A DNA stretch of 64,000 nucleotides from the NCBI RefSeq assembly GCF_001590965.1, contig NZ_BCTW01000008.1:107501-171500 (forward strand), given 5' to 3'. Below are positions 27,849 through 36,574 of the stretch, piece by piece; within the stretch, counting starts at the first letter, position 1; the number at the start of each line of letters is the position of its first letter. Made by a program: the position numbers and the translations under genes. The DNA comes from Novosphingobium lentum NBRC 107847. Lineage in GTDB: Bacteria > Pseudomonadota > Alphaproteobacteria > Sphingomonadales > Sphingomonadaceae. Under the pieces are notes generated by a model. It was given only the letters and a program-made list of their open reading frames with translations, did no database searches and was not told the origin of the DNA.

Positions 27849-28187
27849 GCGCGCGCTCCAACATAACGGTTCCGGCCAACACAGCGGTTCCGGCCAACTT
27901 GACGGTTGCGGCGATCGCCGCAGTGACCGGCAAGAAACCCGTCAGGCGACCGCACGGGACCATCCAATACGCCCAATATTCGCCAAAATCCCCGATAAGG
28001 CAAATCGTCCGTAGTTCAGCCGGATAGGTCCGGAACGGACAAGTCGCCCGCTAGTCGAAACAGCGGCGCGCCATGCGGGAAAGCATCGTGGGCACGACTA
28101 TCGAGTTGTTAACTGTTTCGCGCGACAATCGGTTCATAACCACGATCTGTACTTATCCAGACAGGGCACGTCGCAGGAACCGCATCG
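27849..28187. other. Intergenic region with short direct repeat
   Basis: No convincing gene. Two copies of CGGTTCCGGCCAAC lie at 27867-27880 and 27885-27898 (period 18 bp), with a third degenerate copy after them. The rest probably contains divergent promoters for the molybdopterin enzyme and the PilZ gene. Confidence 0.6.
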
Positions 28188-28529
28188 ATGACCAACACCA
28201 TGCCTAGGCTCCAGTCCGCCAAGTCGGCTGCCGCCGCCGCCAAGCCTGCCGGCACGCGCAAGGTTTCGCGCCAGCCGGTCGCCGGATTGCGCAAGATCGA
28301 GATCGTCGCGGAGGCGACGCTGCCGGCCCGGCTGACCGACATCTCGACCCACGGCTGCAACGCATCGCTGGCCCACGGCACGCTGCGCCACGGCCAGTTC
28401 GTCAGCGTCCGTCTGTCGAAGGAGCACTGCATCAAGGCGATCGTGCGCTGGATCGACGGCGACATCTCCGGCCTGGAATTCCTGCGCCCGCTCACGCGCG
28501 ACATCGTCGGGCAGTTCGCGCTGATCTGA
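28188..28529 (+). CDS. PilZ domain protein
   Basis: 113 residues. After a basic Ala-rich N-terminus (about 35 residues), the PilZ barrel shows RLTDISTHGCNASL, the D/NxSxxG-like c-di-GMP contact region, and VRWIDGDISGLEFL near the end. The N-terminal RxxxR of canonical c-di-GMP binders is not clear, so binding is uncertain. It may still be an adaptor. It is monocistronic, about 110 bp before nasT. Confidence 0.75.
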   Translation: MTNTMPRLQSAKSAAAAAKPAGTRKVSRQPVAGLRKIEIVAEATLPARLTDISTHGCNASLAHGTLRHGQFVSVRLSKEHCIKAIVRWIDGDISGLEFLRPLTRDIVGQFALI

Positions 28530-28640
28530 AGCCCGTTCCCGCCGCACGTTCTGGCGGCCATGGCCCGCTCCTGCCGATTTTAGCGCGATCGGCGCGCGGA
28601 TGGCCTTGCCTTGCGGCGTTGCTGCAGTGCACAAGACGCC

Positions 28641-29222
28641 ATGCGCATTGCCATCATTGATGAAAGCGCAGCCCGCGCCTCGGTGATCCAGGAAGGGCTG
28701 GCGGCCGTCGCGGACTGCGAACTGTTCGTGGTCACCGAACGGCGCGGCCTGGTCGCGCGGATCGGCGAGATCGCGCCCGACATCGTGCTGATGGACCTCG
28801 GCAATCCCAGCCGCGACGTGCTGGAGGAATACTTCGCCGTCAGCCGCGCGGTGGCGCGCCCGATCGCGATGTTCGTCGACGAATCGGATGACGAATCGAT
28901 CGCCGCCTCGATCGAGGCGGGGGTGTCGGCCTATGTCGTCGATGGCCTGGCCGCGCACCGCATCCGCCCGCTGCTCGATCTGGCGGTGCGCCGCTTCAAC
29001 GCATTCTCGCGGCTGCAGACCGATCTGGCCGACGCGCGCGGCCGCTTGGCGGAGCGCGAGACGATCGACAAGGCCAAGCGCATCCTGATGAACACCCGCG
29101 GCTTGCCCGAACACGAAGCCTATGCCGAAATGCGCAACCACGCGATGCAGAGCGGCAAGCGCATCGCCGACATCGCCGAGGCGGTCGTCACCGCGCAATC
29201 GCTGCTGGGAGGAACACGATGA
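28641..29222 (+). CDS. nasT: ANTAR-domain response regulator, nitrate antiterminator
   Basis: 193 residues: an N-terminal receiver-like domain (MRIAIIDESAARASVI; VLMDLGNPS carries the phospho-Asp position) and a C-terminal ANTAR RNA-binding domain from about residue 135 (RLAERETIDKAKRILMNTRG...AYAEMRNHAM). NasT binds paired stem-loops in leader RNAs and blocks their terminators. The start of nasS overlaps its stop by 4 bp, the standard NasT-NasS arrangement. Two matching leaders occur in this window, before nrtA and before nirB. Confidence 0.92.
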   Translation: MRIAIIDESAARASVIQEGLAAVADCELFVVTERRGLVARIGEIAPDIVLMDLGNPSRDVLEEYFAVSRAVARPIAMFVDESDDESIAASIEAGVSAYVVDGLAAHRIRPLLDLAVRRFNAFSRLQTDLADARGRLAERETIDKAKRILMNTRGLPEHEAYAEMRNHAMQSGKRIADIAEAVVTAQSLLGGTR

Positions 29223-30427
29223 GCCAGGAACTGACGATCGGGTTCCTGCCGCTGGTCGATGCCTGCCTGCCGATCCTGGCGCGCGAACACGGCTTTGCCG
29301 AGGAAGAGGGCGTGTCGCTGCGGTTCGTGCGCGACATGACCTGGGCGACGGTGCTGGACCGGCTGCTGTACGGCTACAGCGATGCCGCCCACATGGTCGC
29401 GCCGCTGGCGATCGCCACCACGCTGGGGCGCGGGCGGCCGGCGCAACCGCTGTCGGTGCCGTTCGTGCTGGGGCTGAACGGCAACGCCATCACCATGGCC
29501 CCCGAACTGGCGGCGCGCGTGGCGGTGACGGGCGGATTGGGCGACCCGGCGGTGATCGGCGCGGCCTTGGCCATCGAGGCGCGGCGCCGGGCCGAAATCG
29601 GCCGCCCGCTGCGGTTCGGCGTGGTCCACCGCTATTCCAGCCACAGCTACGTCCTGCGCTACTGGCTGGCGTCGAGCGGCATCCGCCCCGACCGCGACGT
29701 GGAGATCACCACCGTGGCCCCGCCGTTCTGCGCCGATGCGCTGGAGACGGGTGAAGTCGATGCGATCTGCGTGGGCGAGCCGTGGAATTCGGTGGCCGTG
29801 GAGCGCGGCGCCGGGCAGATCGCGCTGGTCACCGCGCAGATCTGGCGACGCGGCGTGGAAAAGGTGCTGGCGCTGCGCGAGCCGGTGCTCAACGACCGGC
29901 GGGATGCGACAGAGGCGCTGATCCGGGCGATGCGCAAGGCCGGCGCACACTTTGTCGATCCGGCCAACTTGGAAACCAATGCGGCTATTCTGGCGCGCCC
30001 TGAGTACCTCGATGGTGATGCGCGCCTGATCCAGCGCGCGATTTCGGACCGCCTGCTGCTGTCGCGCGGCGGGCAGGTGGTGCACTATCCCGATTTCATG
30101 TTCCAGTACCGCGAGGCGGCGAACTTCCCGTGGGTGAGCCAGGCCGAATGGCTCTACACGCAGATGGTGCGGTGGGACGACGTCGTGTTCGATCCCGAAA
30201 ACGCGCAGCGGGCCGCGCGCGTGTTCCGCCCCGACGTATACCGCAGTGCACTGTTGGGCACCGGCGATGTGCTGCCCGGCGCCAGTTCGAAAGTCGAAGG
30301 CAGCGTCGGCCAGCGCACCGCAGTGACCACCCAGCAGGGCAGCATGACATTGGAAAGCAATCGCTTTTTCGACGGGATGGTGTTCGATCCGACCGACCTG
30401 AGGGGCTATCTGGCGCGGCTGCCCTGA
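29219..30427 (+). CDS. nasS: Nitrate sensor NasS (NrtA-like, cytoplasmic)
   Basis: 402 residues of the NrtA/CmpA nitrate-binding fold, with LGLNGNAITMAPEL, RYSSHSYVLRYWL and ICVGEPWNSVAVE as family blocks. It has no signal peptide, fitting the known role of NasS as a cytoplasmic partner that holds NasT inactive until nitrate or nitrite binds. Its neighbour nrtA encodes the exported version of the same fold. Confidence 0.9.
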   Translation: MSQELTIGFLPLVDACLPILAREHGFAEEEGVSLRFVRDMTWATVLDRLLYGYSDAAHMVAPLAIATTLGRGRPAQPLSVPFVLGLNGNAITMAPELAARVAVTGGLGDPAVIGAALAIEARRRAEIGRPLRFGVVHRYSSHSYVLRYWLASSGIRPDRDVEITTVAPPFCADALETGEVDAICVGEPWNSVAVERGAGQIALVTAQIWRRGVEKVLALREPVLNDRRDATEALIRAMRKAGAHFVDPANLETNAAILARPEYLDGDARLIQRAISDRLLLSRGGQVVHYPDFMFQYREAANFPWVSQAEWLYTQMVRWDDVVFDPENAQRAARVFRPDVYRSALLGTGDVLPGASSKVEGSVGQRTAVTTQQGSMTLESNRFFDGMVFDPTDLRGYLARLP

Positions 30428-30438
30428 AGGAAATTTCG

Positions 30439-30650
30439 TGCTGCACTGCAAAAACCGCTTTACCCCGGACCTGCGAATCGCATAGAAGCAGGGCAACCGA
30501 GATGACGCCGTCCAACGCTGGACGATGATGCGCTCCTCGGTTGGTTCGAAACATTGCGTGGCAACGTCGCCGCCCGATCTGGTCCCATCCGGGATCAAGT
30601 CTGGGCGGTTTTTTGCGTTGTTCGCGCGCTTCAACAGGGAAAATGAGCGC
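30439..30650 (+). promoter_or_regulatory. NasT/ANTAR-type antitermination leader of the nrt operon
   Basis: Leader between nasS and nrtA. It contains TGCTGCACTGCA at 30439, GAATCG at 30475, a hairpin at 30510-30523 (stem GTCC/GGAC, hexaloop AACGCT), GCGTGGCAACG at 30556 and a terminator at 30570-30614. The hexaloop has A at position 1 and G at position 4, the pattern known for ANTAR targets. A second leader before nirB has the same blocks in the same order. NasT binding is expected to let transcription continue into nrtA. The upstream partner hairpin is probably formed by CCTGC (30470) and GCAGG, but with a large loop. Confidence 0.85.
30570..30614 (+). terminator. Intrinsic terminator in the nrt leader
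   Basis: A long hairpin with outer stem CCGCCC/GGGCGG and inner stem GGTCCC/GGGATC is followed directly by six T. It lies 37 bp before the nrtA start, where it would stop transcription without NasT. Confidence 0.88.
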
Positions 30651-32063
30651 ATGACCAAGGTTCGGTTCGACAAACGCGGAATGATCGCGGCCCTGCTGAT
30701 CGCCACGACGCTGTCGGGTGCGCTCGCCGGTTGCGGCAAAAGCGGCGCACCGGCTGCCGGGGGCGACATCGCCAAGCTCGCCGCCGCCAACGGCATCGAG
30801 AAATCCAACCTCAAGCTGGGCTTCATCAAGCTGACCGACATGGCGCCGCTCGCCATCGCCAAGGAGAAGGGCTTCTTCGCCGCCGAAGGGCTCAACGTCA
30901 CGCTGGAACCGCAGGCCAACTGGAAGGTGCTGCTCGACGGTGTCGCCGGTGGCCAGCTCGATGGGGCGCACATGCTCGCCGGCCAGCCGATCGCCGCTGC
31001 CGCCGGGATCGGCGCCAAGGTCAAGCTGATCGCGCCGCTCAGCCTCGATCTCAACGGCAACGCCATCACCGTGTCGAACAAGGTGTGGGCTGAAATTTCC
31101 CCGTCGCTGCCCAAGGATGCCGACGGCAAGGTCAAGCATCCGATCCCGGCATCCGCGCTGAAGGCGGCGATGGCGGGCAAAAGCCTGAAGTTCGGCATGG
31201 TGTTCCCGTTCAGCCCGCACAACTACGAACTGCGCTACTGGCTGGCCGCCGGCGGCATTGCCCCGGGCTTCTACCTGCCGGGCGACCTGGCCGGCACGAC
31301 CGGTGCGCAAGTGCAGATTTCGGTTACCCCGCCGCCGCAGATGCCCGCCACGCTCGAAGCCGGCACGATCGACGGCTATTCGGTGGGTGAGCCGTGGAAC
31401 CAGGCGGCGGTGAAGAAGAAGATCGGCGTGCCGATCATCACCGACGACGAGATCTTCCACAACAATCCGGAAAAGGTGTTCGGCATGACCGACGCTTTCG
31501 CCGCGAAGAACCCCAAGACCACCCAGGCGATCCTGCGCGCGCTGATCAAGGCGCAGCAATGGCTCGATGCCGATGGTGGCAAGAACCGCGCAGAAGCGGT
31601 GAAGATCCTGGCGCAGCCCAACTACGTCGGCGCCGATCCCGAAGTGATCGCCGCATCGATGACCGGCAAGTTCACGTTCGCGCCGGGCGACACCCGCGAT
31701 GCACCGGGCTTCAACATCTTCTTCGACCAGTTCGCGGGCTATCCGTTCTACTCCGACGCGATCTGGGATCTCACCCAGATGCGCCGCTGGGGCCAGATCG
31801 CCGACGACAAGTCCGACCAGTGGTACTTCGACACCGCCAAGGCCGTGTACCGGCCCGACCTGTACATGTCGGCCGCCAAAAGCCTGGTCGATGCAGGCGT
31901 GATCCCTGCCGGATCGGTGCCGGAAACCGACGGCTTCAAGGCGGCGGAATCGGGCTTCATCGATGGCGTCAGCTATGATGGCAAGCAGCCCAACGCCTAC
32001 CTCGCCAAGTTCTCGATCGGCCTGAAGCAGGGCCAGCACGTAACGCCTGCGGGCGTGAAGTAA
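30651..32063 (+). CDS. nrtA: Nitrate ABC transporter substrate-binding lipoprotein
   Basis: 470 residues. The N-terminus is a lipoprotein signal with lipobox LAGC near residue 25, then an NrtA/CmpA-type binding domain (KLGFIKLTDMAPLAIAKEKG, LNGNAITVSNKVW, YSVGEPWNQAAVK). It captures nitrate or nitrite in the periplasm and passes it to the NrtB permease. ATG at 30651 follows AGGGA by about 10 bases; a long in-frame extension upstream is leader sequence. Confidence 0.92.
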   Translation: MTKVRFDKRGMIAALLIATTLSGALAGCGKSGAPAAGGDIAKLAAANGIEKSNLKLGFIKLTDMAPLAIAKEKGFFAAEGLNVTLEPQANWKVLLDGVAGGQLDGAHMLAGQPIAAAAGIGAKVKLIAPLSLDLNGNAITVSNKVWAEISPSLPKDADGKVKHPIPASALKAAMAGKSLKFGMVFPFSPHNYELRYWLAAGGIAPGFYLPGDLAGTTGAQVQISVTPPPQMPATLEAGTIDGYSVGEPWNQAAVKKKIGVPIITDDEIFHNNPEKVFGMTDAFAAKNPKTTQAILRALIKAQQWLDADGGKNRAEAVKILAQPNYVGADPEVIAASMTGKFTFAPGDTRDAPGFNIFFDQFAGYPFYSDAIWDLTQMRRWGQIADDKSDQWYFDTAKAVYRPDLYMSAAKSLVDAGVIPAGSVPETDGFKAAESGFIDGVSYDGKQPNAYLAKFSIGLKQGQHVTPAGVK

Positions 32064-32074
32064 GGACAACCGAC

Positions 32075-33091
32075 ATGACCGTCGCATCGATCAGGAAAGA
32101 CGATTTCGTTCGCGATCTCGAAGTTGCCACGCCTGAGGATGCGGCGGCACGGGAACCGGCCCATCTGCCGGTAAAGGACACGGCGGTGAAGAAGAACCGC
32201 CTGCTCGATCGCATCGCGCTGCCGCCGGGCCGCGTGATATTCGAGGCGGCGTGGCCGCCGGTGGTCGGCGTGCTGACGTTCCTGGGGATGTGGGCCGTGC
32301 TCGCGCCGCTGGTCAAGACCTCGCTCGGCACGCTGCCCGGGCCGGGCGACGTCTGGACCGCGTTCGGCGGACTGATGGACGAATATTCCGCCGCCCGCGC
32401 TGCCGCTGCCGTGGCCGAGGCTGCCGGGCAAAGCTATTCCGGGCCGCCCACGTTCATCGACCAGATCTTCACCTCGCTGAAGACCGTGGCGCTGGGCTTC
32501 GTGCTGTCCACGCTGGTGGCGGTGCCGCTGGGGCTGGTCGCGGGCATGTCGAAGCGGGTCAACGCCGCGATCAACCCGCTGGTGCAGATCCTCAAGCCGA
32601 TCAGCCCGCTGGCCTGGCTGCCGATCGTGACGATGGTGGTGTCCGCCTCGATCACCAGCGAAGACCCGACGCTGGCGAAAAGCTTCGTGATTTCCGCCGT
32701 GGTGGTGATGCTGTGCTCGCTGTGGCCCACGCTGATCAACACCGCGATCGGCACCGCGTCGATCGACAAGGACTTGCTCGCGGTGGGCCGGGTGCTGCGG
32801 CTTGGCTGGTTTGCGCGGCTGACCAAGCTCGTGCTGCCGTCGTCGCTGCCCTACATCTTCACCGGCATGCGCCTGTCGCTGGGCGTGGGCTGGATGGTGC
32901 TGATCGCAGCGGAAATGCTCGCGCAGAACCCCGGCCTCGGCAAGTTCGTGTGGGACGAATTCCAGAACGGCAACGAAAAGTCGCTCGCCCGGATCATGGT
33001 GGCGGTGGTGGTGATCGGCCTGATCGGCTTCGCGCTCGACCGCATCATGATGGCGCTGCAGGCCGCCGTCAGCCGCAACCGCACCGTCTGA
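32075..33091 (+). CDS. nrtB: Nitrate ABC transporter permease
   Basis: 338 residues. After a hydrophilic N-terminus of about 60 residues come six membrane spans with the EAA coupling loop GRVLRLGWFARLTKLVLPSS near residue 240. It is the single permease type of the nitrate/sulfonate/taurine importers, working as a dimer. It starts 11 bp after nrtA and is followed by the ATPase gene. Confidence 0.92.
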   Translation: MTVASIRKDDFVRDLEVATPEDAAAREPAHLPVKDTAVKKNRLLDRIALPPGRVIFEAAWPPVVGVLTFLGMWAVLAPLVKTSLGTLPGPGDVWTAFGGLMDEYSAARAAAAVAEAAGQSYSGPPTFIDQIFTSLKTVALGFVLSTLVAVPLGLVAGMSKRVNAAINPLVQILKPISPLAWLPIVTMVVSASITSEDPTLAKSFVISAVVVMLCSLWPTLINTAIGTASIDKDLLAVGRVLRLGWFARLTKLVLPSSLPYIFTGMRLSLGVGWMVLIAAEMLAQNPGLGKFVWDEFQNGNEKSLARIMVAVVVIGLIGFALDRIMMALQAAVSRNRTV

Positions 33092-33115
33092 CGAACCGCG
33101 AAAGGGCACGACACC

Positions 33116-34801
33116 ATGGACCCGACCTCGATCCTCTCGCTGCGCAACGTGACCAAGCGTTACGCGGGCAAGTCCGGCGCCACCACGGAAGTGCTGGCCG
33201 GCATCGACCTTGAGGTCAGGGAAGGCGAATTCATCGCCATCCTGGGCTTTTCGGGCGCTGGCAAGACCACGCTGATCTCGTGCATCGCCGGACTGGTCGA
33301 GCCCGACGCGGGCGAGATCCTGCTGAAGGGCAAGGCGATCGACGGGCCGGGGCGCGACCGGGGGCTGGTGTTCCAGTCGTACTCGCTGCTGCCATGGCTC
33401 ACGGTGGAAAAGAACGTCGCGCTGGCGGTCGATGCGGTCCACAAGGATCGTACCGCCGAAGAACGCAAAGCGCTGGTGCGCCAGAAGGTCGAGCTGGTCG
33501 GGCTGGGCCATGCGATGGACCGCAAGCCGGGGCAGCTTTCGGGCGGCATGCGCCAGCGCGTGGCCGTGGCCCGCGCGCTGGCAATGGAGCCCGAAATCCT
33601 CTTGCTCGACGAACCGCTGTCCGCGCTCGACGCGCTGACCCGCGCCAAGCTGCAGGACGAGATCGAGCGCATCCGCAAGCACGAAGGCCGCACCATCATC
33701 CTGGTGACCAACGATGTCGATGAAGCGCTGCTGCTGGCCGATCGCGTCGCGGTGCTGACCCCGGCGCCGGCCGCCACCATCGGGCGGATGTTCGACGTTG
33801 CGCTGCCCCGCCCGCGCGATCGCGAGGCGGTGAACGACGATCCGGCGTTCCAGGCCTTGCGCGGAGAGATCGTGTCGTACCTCGGCTCGCTGGTCGCGGG
33901 CCGCGTGCGCACCGTGGCCGATTACGGCAACCTGCCCAACGTGACGCCGCTCGACCTCGCGCCCCCGCCGCAGGCCTATCGCGATGCGGCGCGCGGCGGC
34001 ACCGACCGGCGGTTCATGGAATTCTACAAGCTGCACAAGGTCTATCCCACGCCCAAGGGCCCGCTGACCGTGGTCGATGATTTCAACCTGCTGATGGACA
34101 AGGGTGAATTCGTCTCGCTGATCGGCCACTCGGGCTGCGGCAAGTCGACCGTGCTGACGATGGCGGCCGGGCTCAACGCGATCAGCAAGGGCTCGATCGT
34201 GCTCGACAACCGCGAGATCGACATTGCCGGGCCGGACAAGGCGGTGGTGTTCCAGGCGCCCAGCCTGATGCCATGGCTGACCGCGCGGCAGAACGTCGCG
34301 CTGGGGGTGGAGCGGGTCTATCCGCACGCCAGCAAGGCCGAACGCGGCGAGATCATCGACTATTACCTCGACCGCGTCGGGCTTTCCGATGCGCGCGACA
34401 AGCTGGCGGCGGAAATGTCGAACGGCATGCGCCAGCGGGTGGGCATCGCCCGCGCGTTTGCGCTGTCGCCCCGGCTGCTGCTGCTCGATGAACCGTTCGG
34501 GATGCTCGACAGCCTGACCCGCTGGGACTTGCAGGACGTGCTGGTCGAAGTGTGGAACCGCACCAAGGTGACCGCGATCATGGTCACGCACGACGTCGAC
34601 GAGGCGATCCTGCTCGCCGATCGGGTGGTGATGATGACCAACGGCCCCAATGCCACGATCGGCAAAGTGCTCAAGATCGACCTGCCGCGCCCGCGCGATC
34701 GCAAGGCGTTGCTCCAGCACCCGGATTTCTACGCATACCGCCAGGAAGTGCTGCATTTCCTGGCCGAATACGATCACGGACCGCACGAGAAGGCGGCCTG
34801 A
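33116..34801 (+). CDS. nrtC: Nitrate ABC transporter, two ATPase domains in one chain
   Basis: 561 residues with two complete ABC domains. The first (1-260) has Walker A GFSGAGKTT, signature LSGGMRQR and LLLDEPLSALD. The second (about 305-550) has GHSGCGKST, the altered signature MSNGMRQR and LLLDEPFGMLD. A linker of about 45 residues joins them. Together they replace separate NrtC and NrtD subunits. In cyanobacterial NrtC the extra domain is a binding domain, not a second ATPase, so this is a different fusion. The Ser-Asn change in the second signature may make one ATP site weaker. Confidence 0.9.
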   Translation: MDPTSILSLRNVTKRYAGKSGATTEVLAGIDLEVREGEFIAILGFSGAGKTTLISCIAGLVEPDAGEILLKGKAIDGPGRDRGLVFQSYSLLPWLTVEKNVALAVDAVHKDRTAEERKALVRQKVELVGLGHAMDRKPGQLSGGMRQRVAVARALAMEPEILLLDEPLSALDALTRAKLQDEIERIRKHEGRTIILVTNDVDEALLLADRVAVLTPAPAATIGRMFDVALPRPRDREAVNDDPAFQALRGEIVSYLGSLVAGRVRTVADYGNLPNVTPLDLAPPPQAYRDAARGGTDRRFMEFYKLHKVYPTPKGPLTVVDDFNLLMDKGEFVSLIGHSGCGKSTVLTMAAGLNAISKGSIVLDNREIDIAGPDKAVVFQAPSLMPWLTARQNVALGVERVYPHASKAERGEIIDYYLDRVGLSDARDKLAAEMSNGMRQRVGIARAFALSPRLLLLDEPFGMLDSLTRWDLQDVLVEVWNRTKVTAIMVTHDVDEAILLADRVVMMTNGPNATIGKVLKIDLPRPRDRKALLQHPDFYAYRQEVLHFLAEYDHGPHEKAA

Positions 34802-34851
34802 CACGAAGGGCCAGGGAGGCCCGGTTCACAACCACTACGAGGGAAAATGAC

Positions 34852-36144
34852 ATGACCGTTCGTCTTGCTGTCGCGGCACTGGTTGCCGCGCCGATCGCGC
34901 TCGCCTCGGTTCCGGCCTGCGCCGCGCCGCCGCCCAAGCACCAGTTCGGTGATCCCGTGCCGATGGGCGACGGGCTGACCTTTGACCCGATGCTCGACCT
35001 GCGGCTGCGCTACGAACACGTCGATCAGCCCGCGACCGACGCCGATGCGGTGACCTTGCGCCTGCGCAGCGGGTTCGAGATCAAGCACGCACCGTCGCAC
35101 CTGGCGTTCCTGGCCGAAGCCGAGGCCACGCTGGCGTTCGACAAGCATTACAACGCGTTCCCGTTCGCCATCGCCGACAGCCAGCGGCGGCTGGCCTATT
35201 CGGTGGTTGCCGATCCGCAGAACATCGAGCTCAACCGCCTGCAGTTGCAGTACAAGACCAAGGAGGCCACCGTCACGGTGGGTCGCCAGCGGATCAACCT
35301 CGATGATCAGCGCTGGGTCGGTTCGGTCGGCTGGCGCCAGAACGAACAGACGTTCGACGCGGTGCGCGGCGAAGCCAAGTTCGGCCCGGTCAGCGTCGAT
35401 GCGACGTACTCGATCGCGCAGCGCACGATCTTCGGCCACGATGCCGGACCGCGCCGCTCGTACCAGGGTGATTTCGTGTTCCTGGGCGCGGGCGCGCAAG
35501 TCGGACCGATCCAGCTCAAGGGCTTTGCCTATCTGCTGGGCTACGACGCCAAGGAGCAGGCCGGCGCGCTGGCGATCGTCAATGCCGATACCCAGACGTA
35601 CGGCGGCCGCGCCACCGGCCAGTTCGCGCTGAGCAAGCAGGTCAAGCTGGCGGTTGCGGCCAGCTATGCCCGCCAGTCGGGCTATCGCAACAACCCGCTG
35701 AGCTATGGCGCCAACTATGTCGCGGGCGAGGCGGGCCTGTCGTACGCGGGCTTCACCGTGACCGGCGGGTACGAACTGCTCGGCAGCAACAAGGGCCGCG
35801 CGCTGCAGACGCAGCTGGCGACGCTGCACAAGTTCAACGGCTGGGCCGATGTGTTCCTGACCACGCCCGCCGCGGGCCTGCAGGATCTGTACGGCGGCGT
35901 TTCGTACAAGTTCGCCAAGATCAAGGCGCTGCCGGGGCTGAATGCGGGCGTGACCTATCACCGCTTCGACAGCGACGTGGGCCATTTGCGCTATGGCGAC
36001 GAATGGGACGCCAGCTTTGGCTTAAAGGTGAGCAAAGTGACGCTGCTGGCCAAGTACGCGCGCTACAACCAGATGGGCGCCAAGGACTTTGCGACCGACA
36101 CTGACACCAAGAAGTTCTGGCTGCAGGCCGAATACAGCTTCTGA
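34852..36144 (+). CDS. Outer-membrane porin, alginate-export/OprD-like, in the nitrate operon
   Basis: 430 residues. Signal peptide of about 25 residues (MTVRLAVAALVAAPIALASV) cut near ACAA, then a beta-barrel pattern throughout: many short alternating strands, such as VTVGRQRINLDDQRWVGSV, and a C-terminal Phe (LQAEYSF) as expected for Bam-dependent barrels. It matches the alginate-export-type porin group. ATG at 34852 has GAGGGAAA upstream. Lying between nrtC and nirB, it is a candidate outer-membrane channel for nitrate or nitrite. Confidence 0.8.
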   Translation: MTVRLAVAALVAAPIALASVPACAAPPPKHQFGDPVPMGDGLTFDPMLDLRLRYEHVDQPATDADAVTLRLRSGFEIKHAPSHLAFLAEAEATLAFDKHYNAFPFAIADSQRRLAYSVVADPQNIELNRLQLQYKTKEATVTVGRQRINLDDQRWVGSVGWRQNEQTFDAVRGEAKFGPVSVDATYSIAQRTIFGHDAGPRRSYQGDFVFLGAGAQVGPIQLKGFAYLLGYDAKEQAGALAIVNADTQTYGGRATGQFALSKQVKLAVAASYARQSGYRNNPLSYGANYVAGEAGLSYAGFTVTGGYELLGSNKGRALQTQLATLHKFNGWADVFLTTPAAGLQDLYGGVSYKFAKIKALPGLNAGVTYHRFDSDVGHLRYGDEWDASFGLKVSKVTLLAKYARYNQMGAKDFATDTDTKKFWLQAEYSF

Positions 36145-36369
36145 CGGGCGAAAACGAACGAAGCCTTCTCTCCTTCGGGGGAGAGGGTTGGGAGAGGGGG
36201 CCGAGAGAGGGAATCGCATAACGAAACCCCTCTCAACTCCGGCCGGGCAGGCAAGCTGCCGGGCCTTCGCATTTCTCCCCTGCAGGGGAGCGAGCACATG
36301 GCGGAGTGGCGTTGTTGCTGCTCGGAACGACCGCAGCGGCTGCCCGATGCCGGGCGTCCGGCACAATTT

Positions 36370-36562
36370 TGCTGCACTGCAAAAAACAGCTTGTCCAGAG
36401 CGCCCCGAATCGGGTAAAAGGCGGGCAAGCGGAAAGCGCCGTCCAACGTTGGACGAACCAGCGCCCTGCACCAAACACCTTAAATCGCGTGGCAACGAAG
36501 CCGCCCGGTCTGATCCTTCCCAGGGTCGGTTCGTGGCGGCTTTTTTGCGTGCGCGCGTTGCG
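36370..36562 (+). promoter_or_regulatory. Second NasT/ANTAR-type leader, upstream of nirB
   Basis: Same block order as the leader before nrtA: TGCTGCACTGCA at 36370, GAATCG at 36407, hairpin at 36441-36454 (GTCC, hexaloop AACGTT, GGAC), GCGTGGCAACG at 36487, terminator at 36498-36546. Loop positions 1 and 4 are A and G, as required for ANTAR recognition. This gives nirB-nirD-nasA-cobA its own NasT-dependent switch. The stretch 36145-36369 before it has only a hairpin rich in G and C (CTCTCC/GGAGAG near 36166) and no gene. Confidence 0.85.
36498..36546 (+). terminator. Intrinsic terminator in the nirB leader
   Basis: Outer stem AAGCCGCC/GGCGGCTT, inner stem GATCC/GGGTC, and a run of six T at 36541-36546. 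It ends 28 bp before the nirB start. Confidence 0.88.
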
Positions 36563-36574
36563 ATGGAGATCGAC

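Noticed and set aside
30439..30455. Sigma-54 promoter reading of the TGCTGCACTGCA block
   Set aside because: The invariant GG of the -24 element is missing in both copies; I keep it as an unexplained conserved block.
31997..34804. Over 900-codon minus-strand frame opposite nrtB-nrtC
   Set aside because: His/Arg/Gln-rich shadow without motifs; the plus strand holds intact permease and ATPase domains.
36089..36562. In-frame 5' extension of nirB by about 160 codons
   Set aside because: It covers the porin 3' end, the ANTAR leader and the terminator; the conserved FAD domain starts only after 36587.
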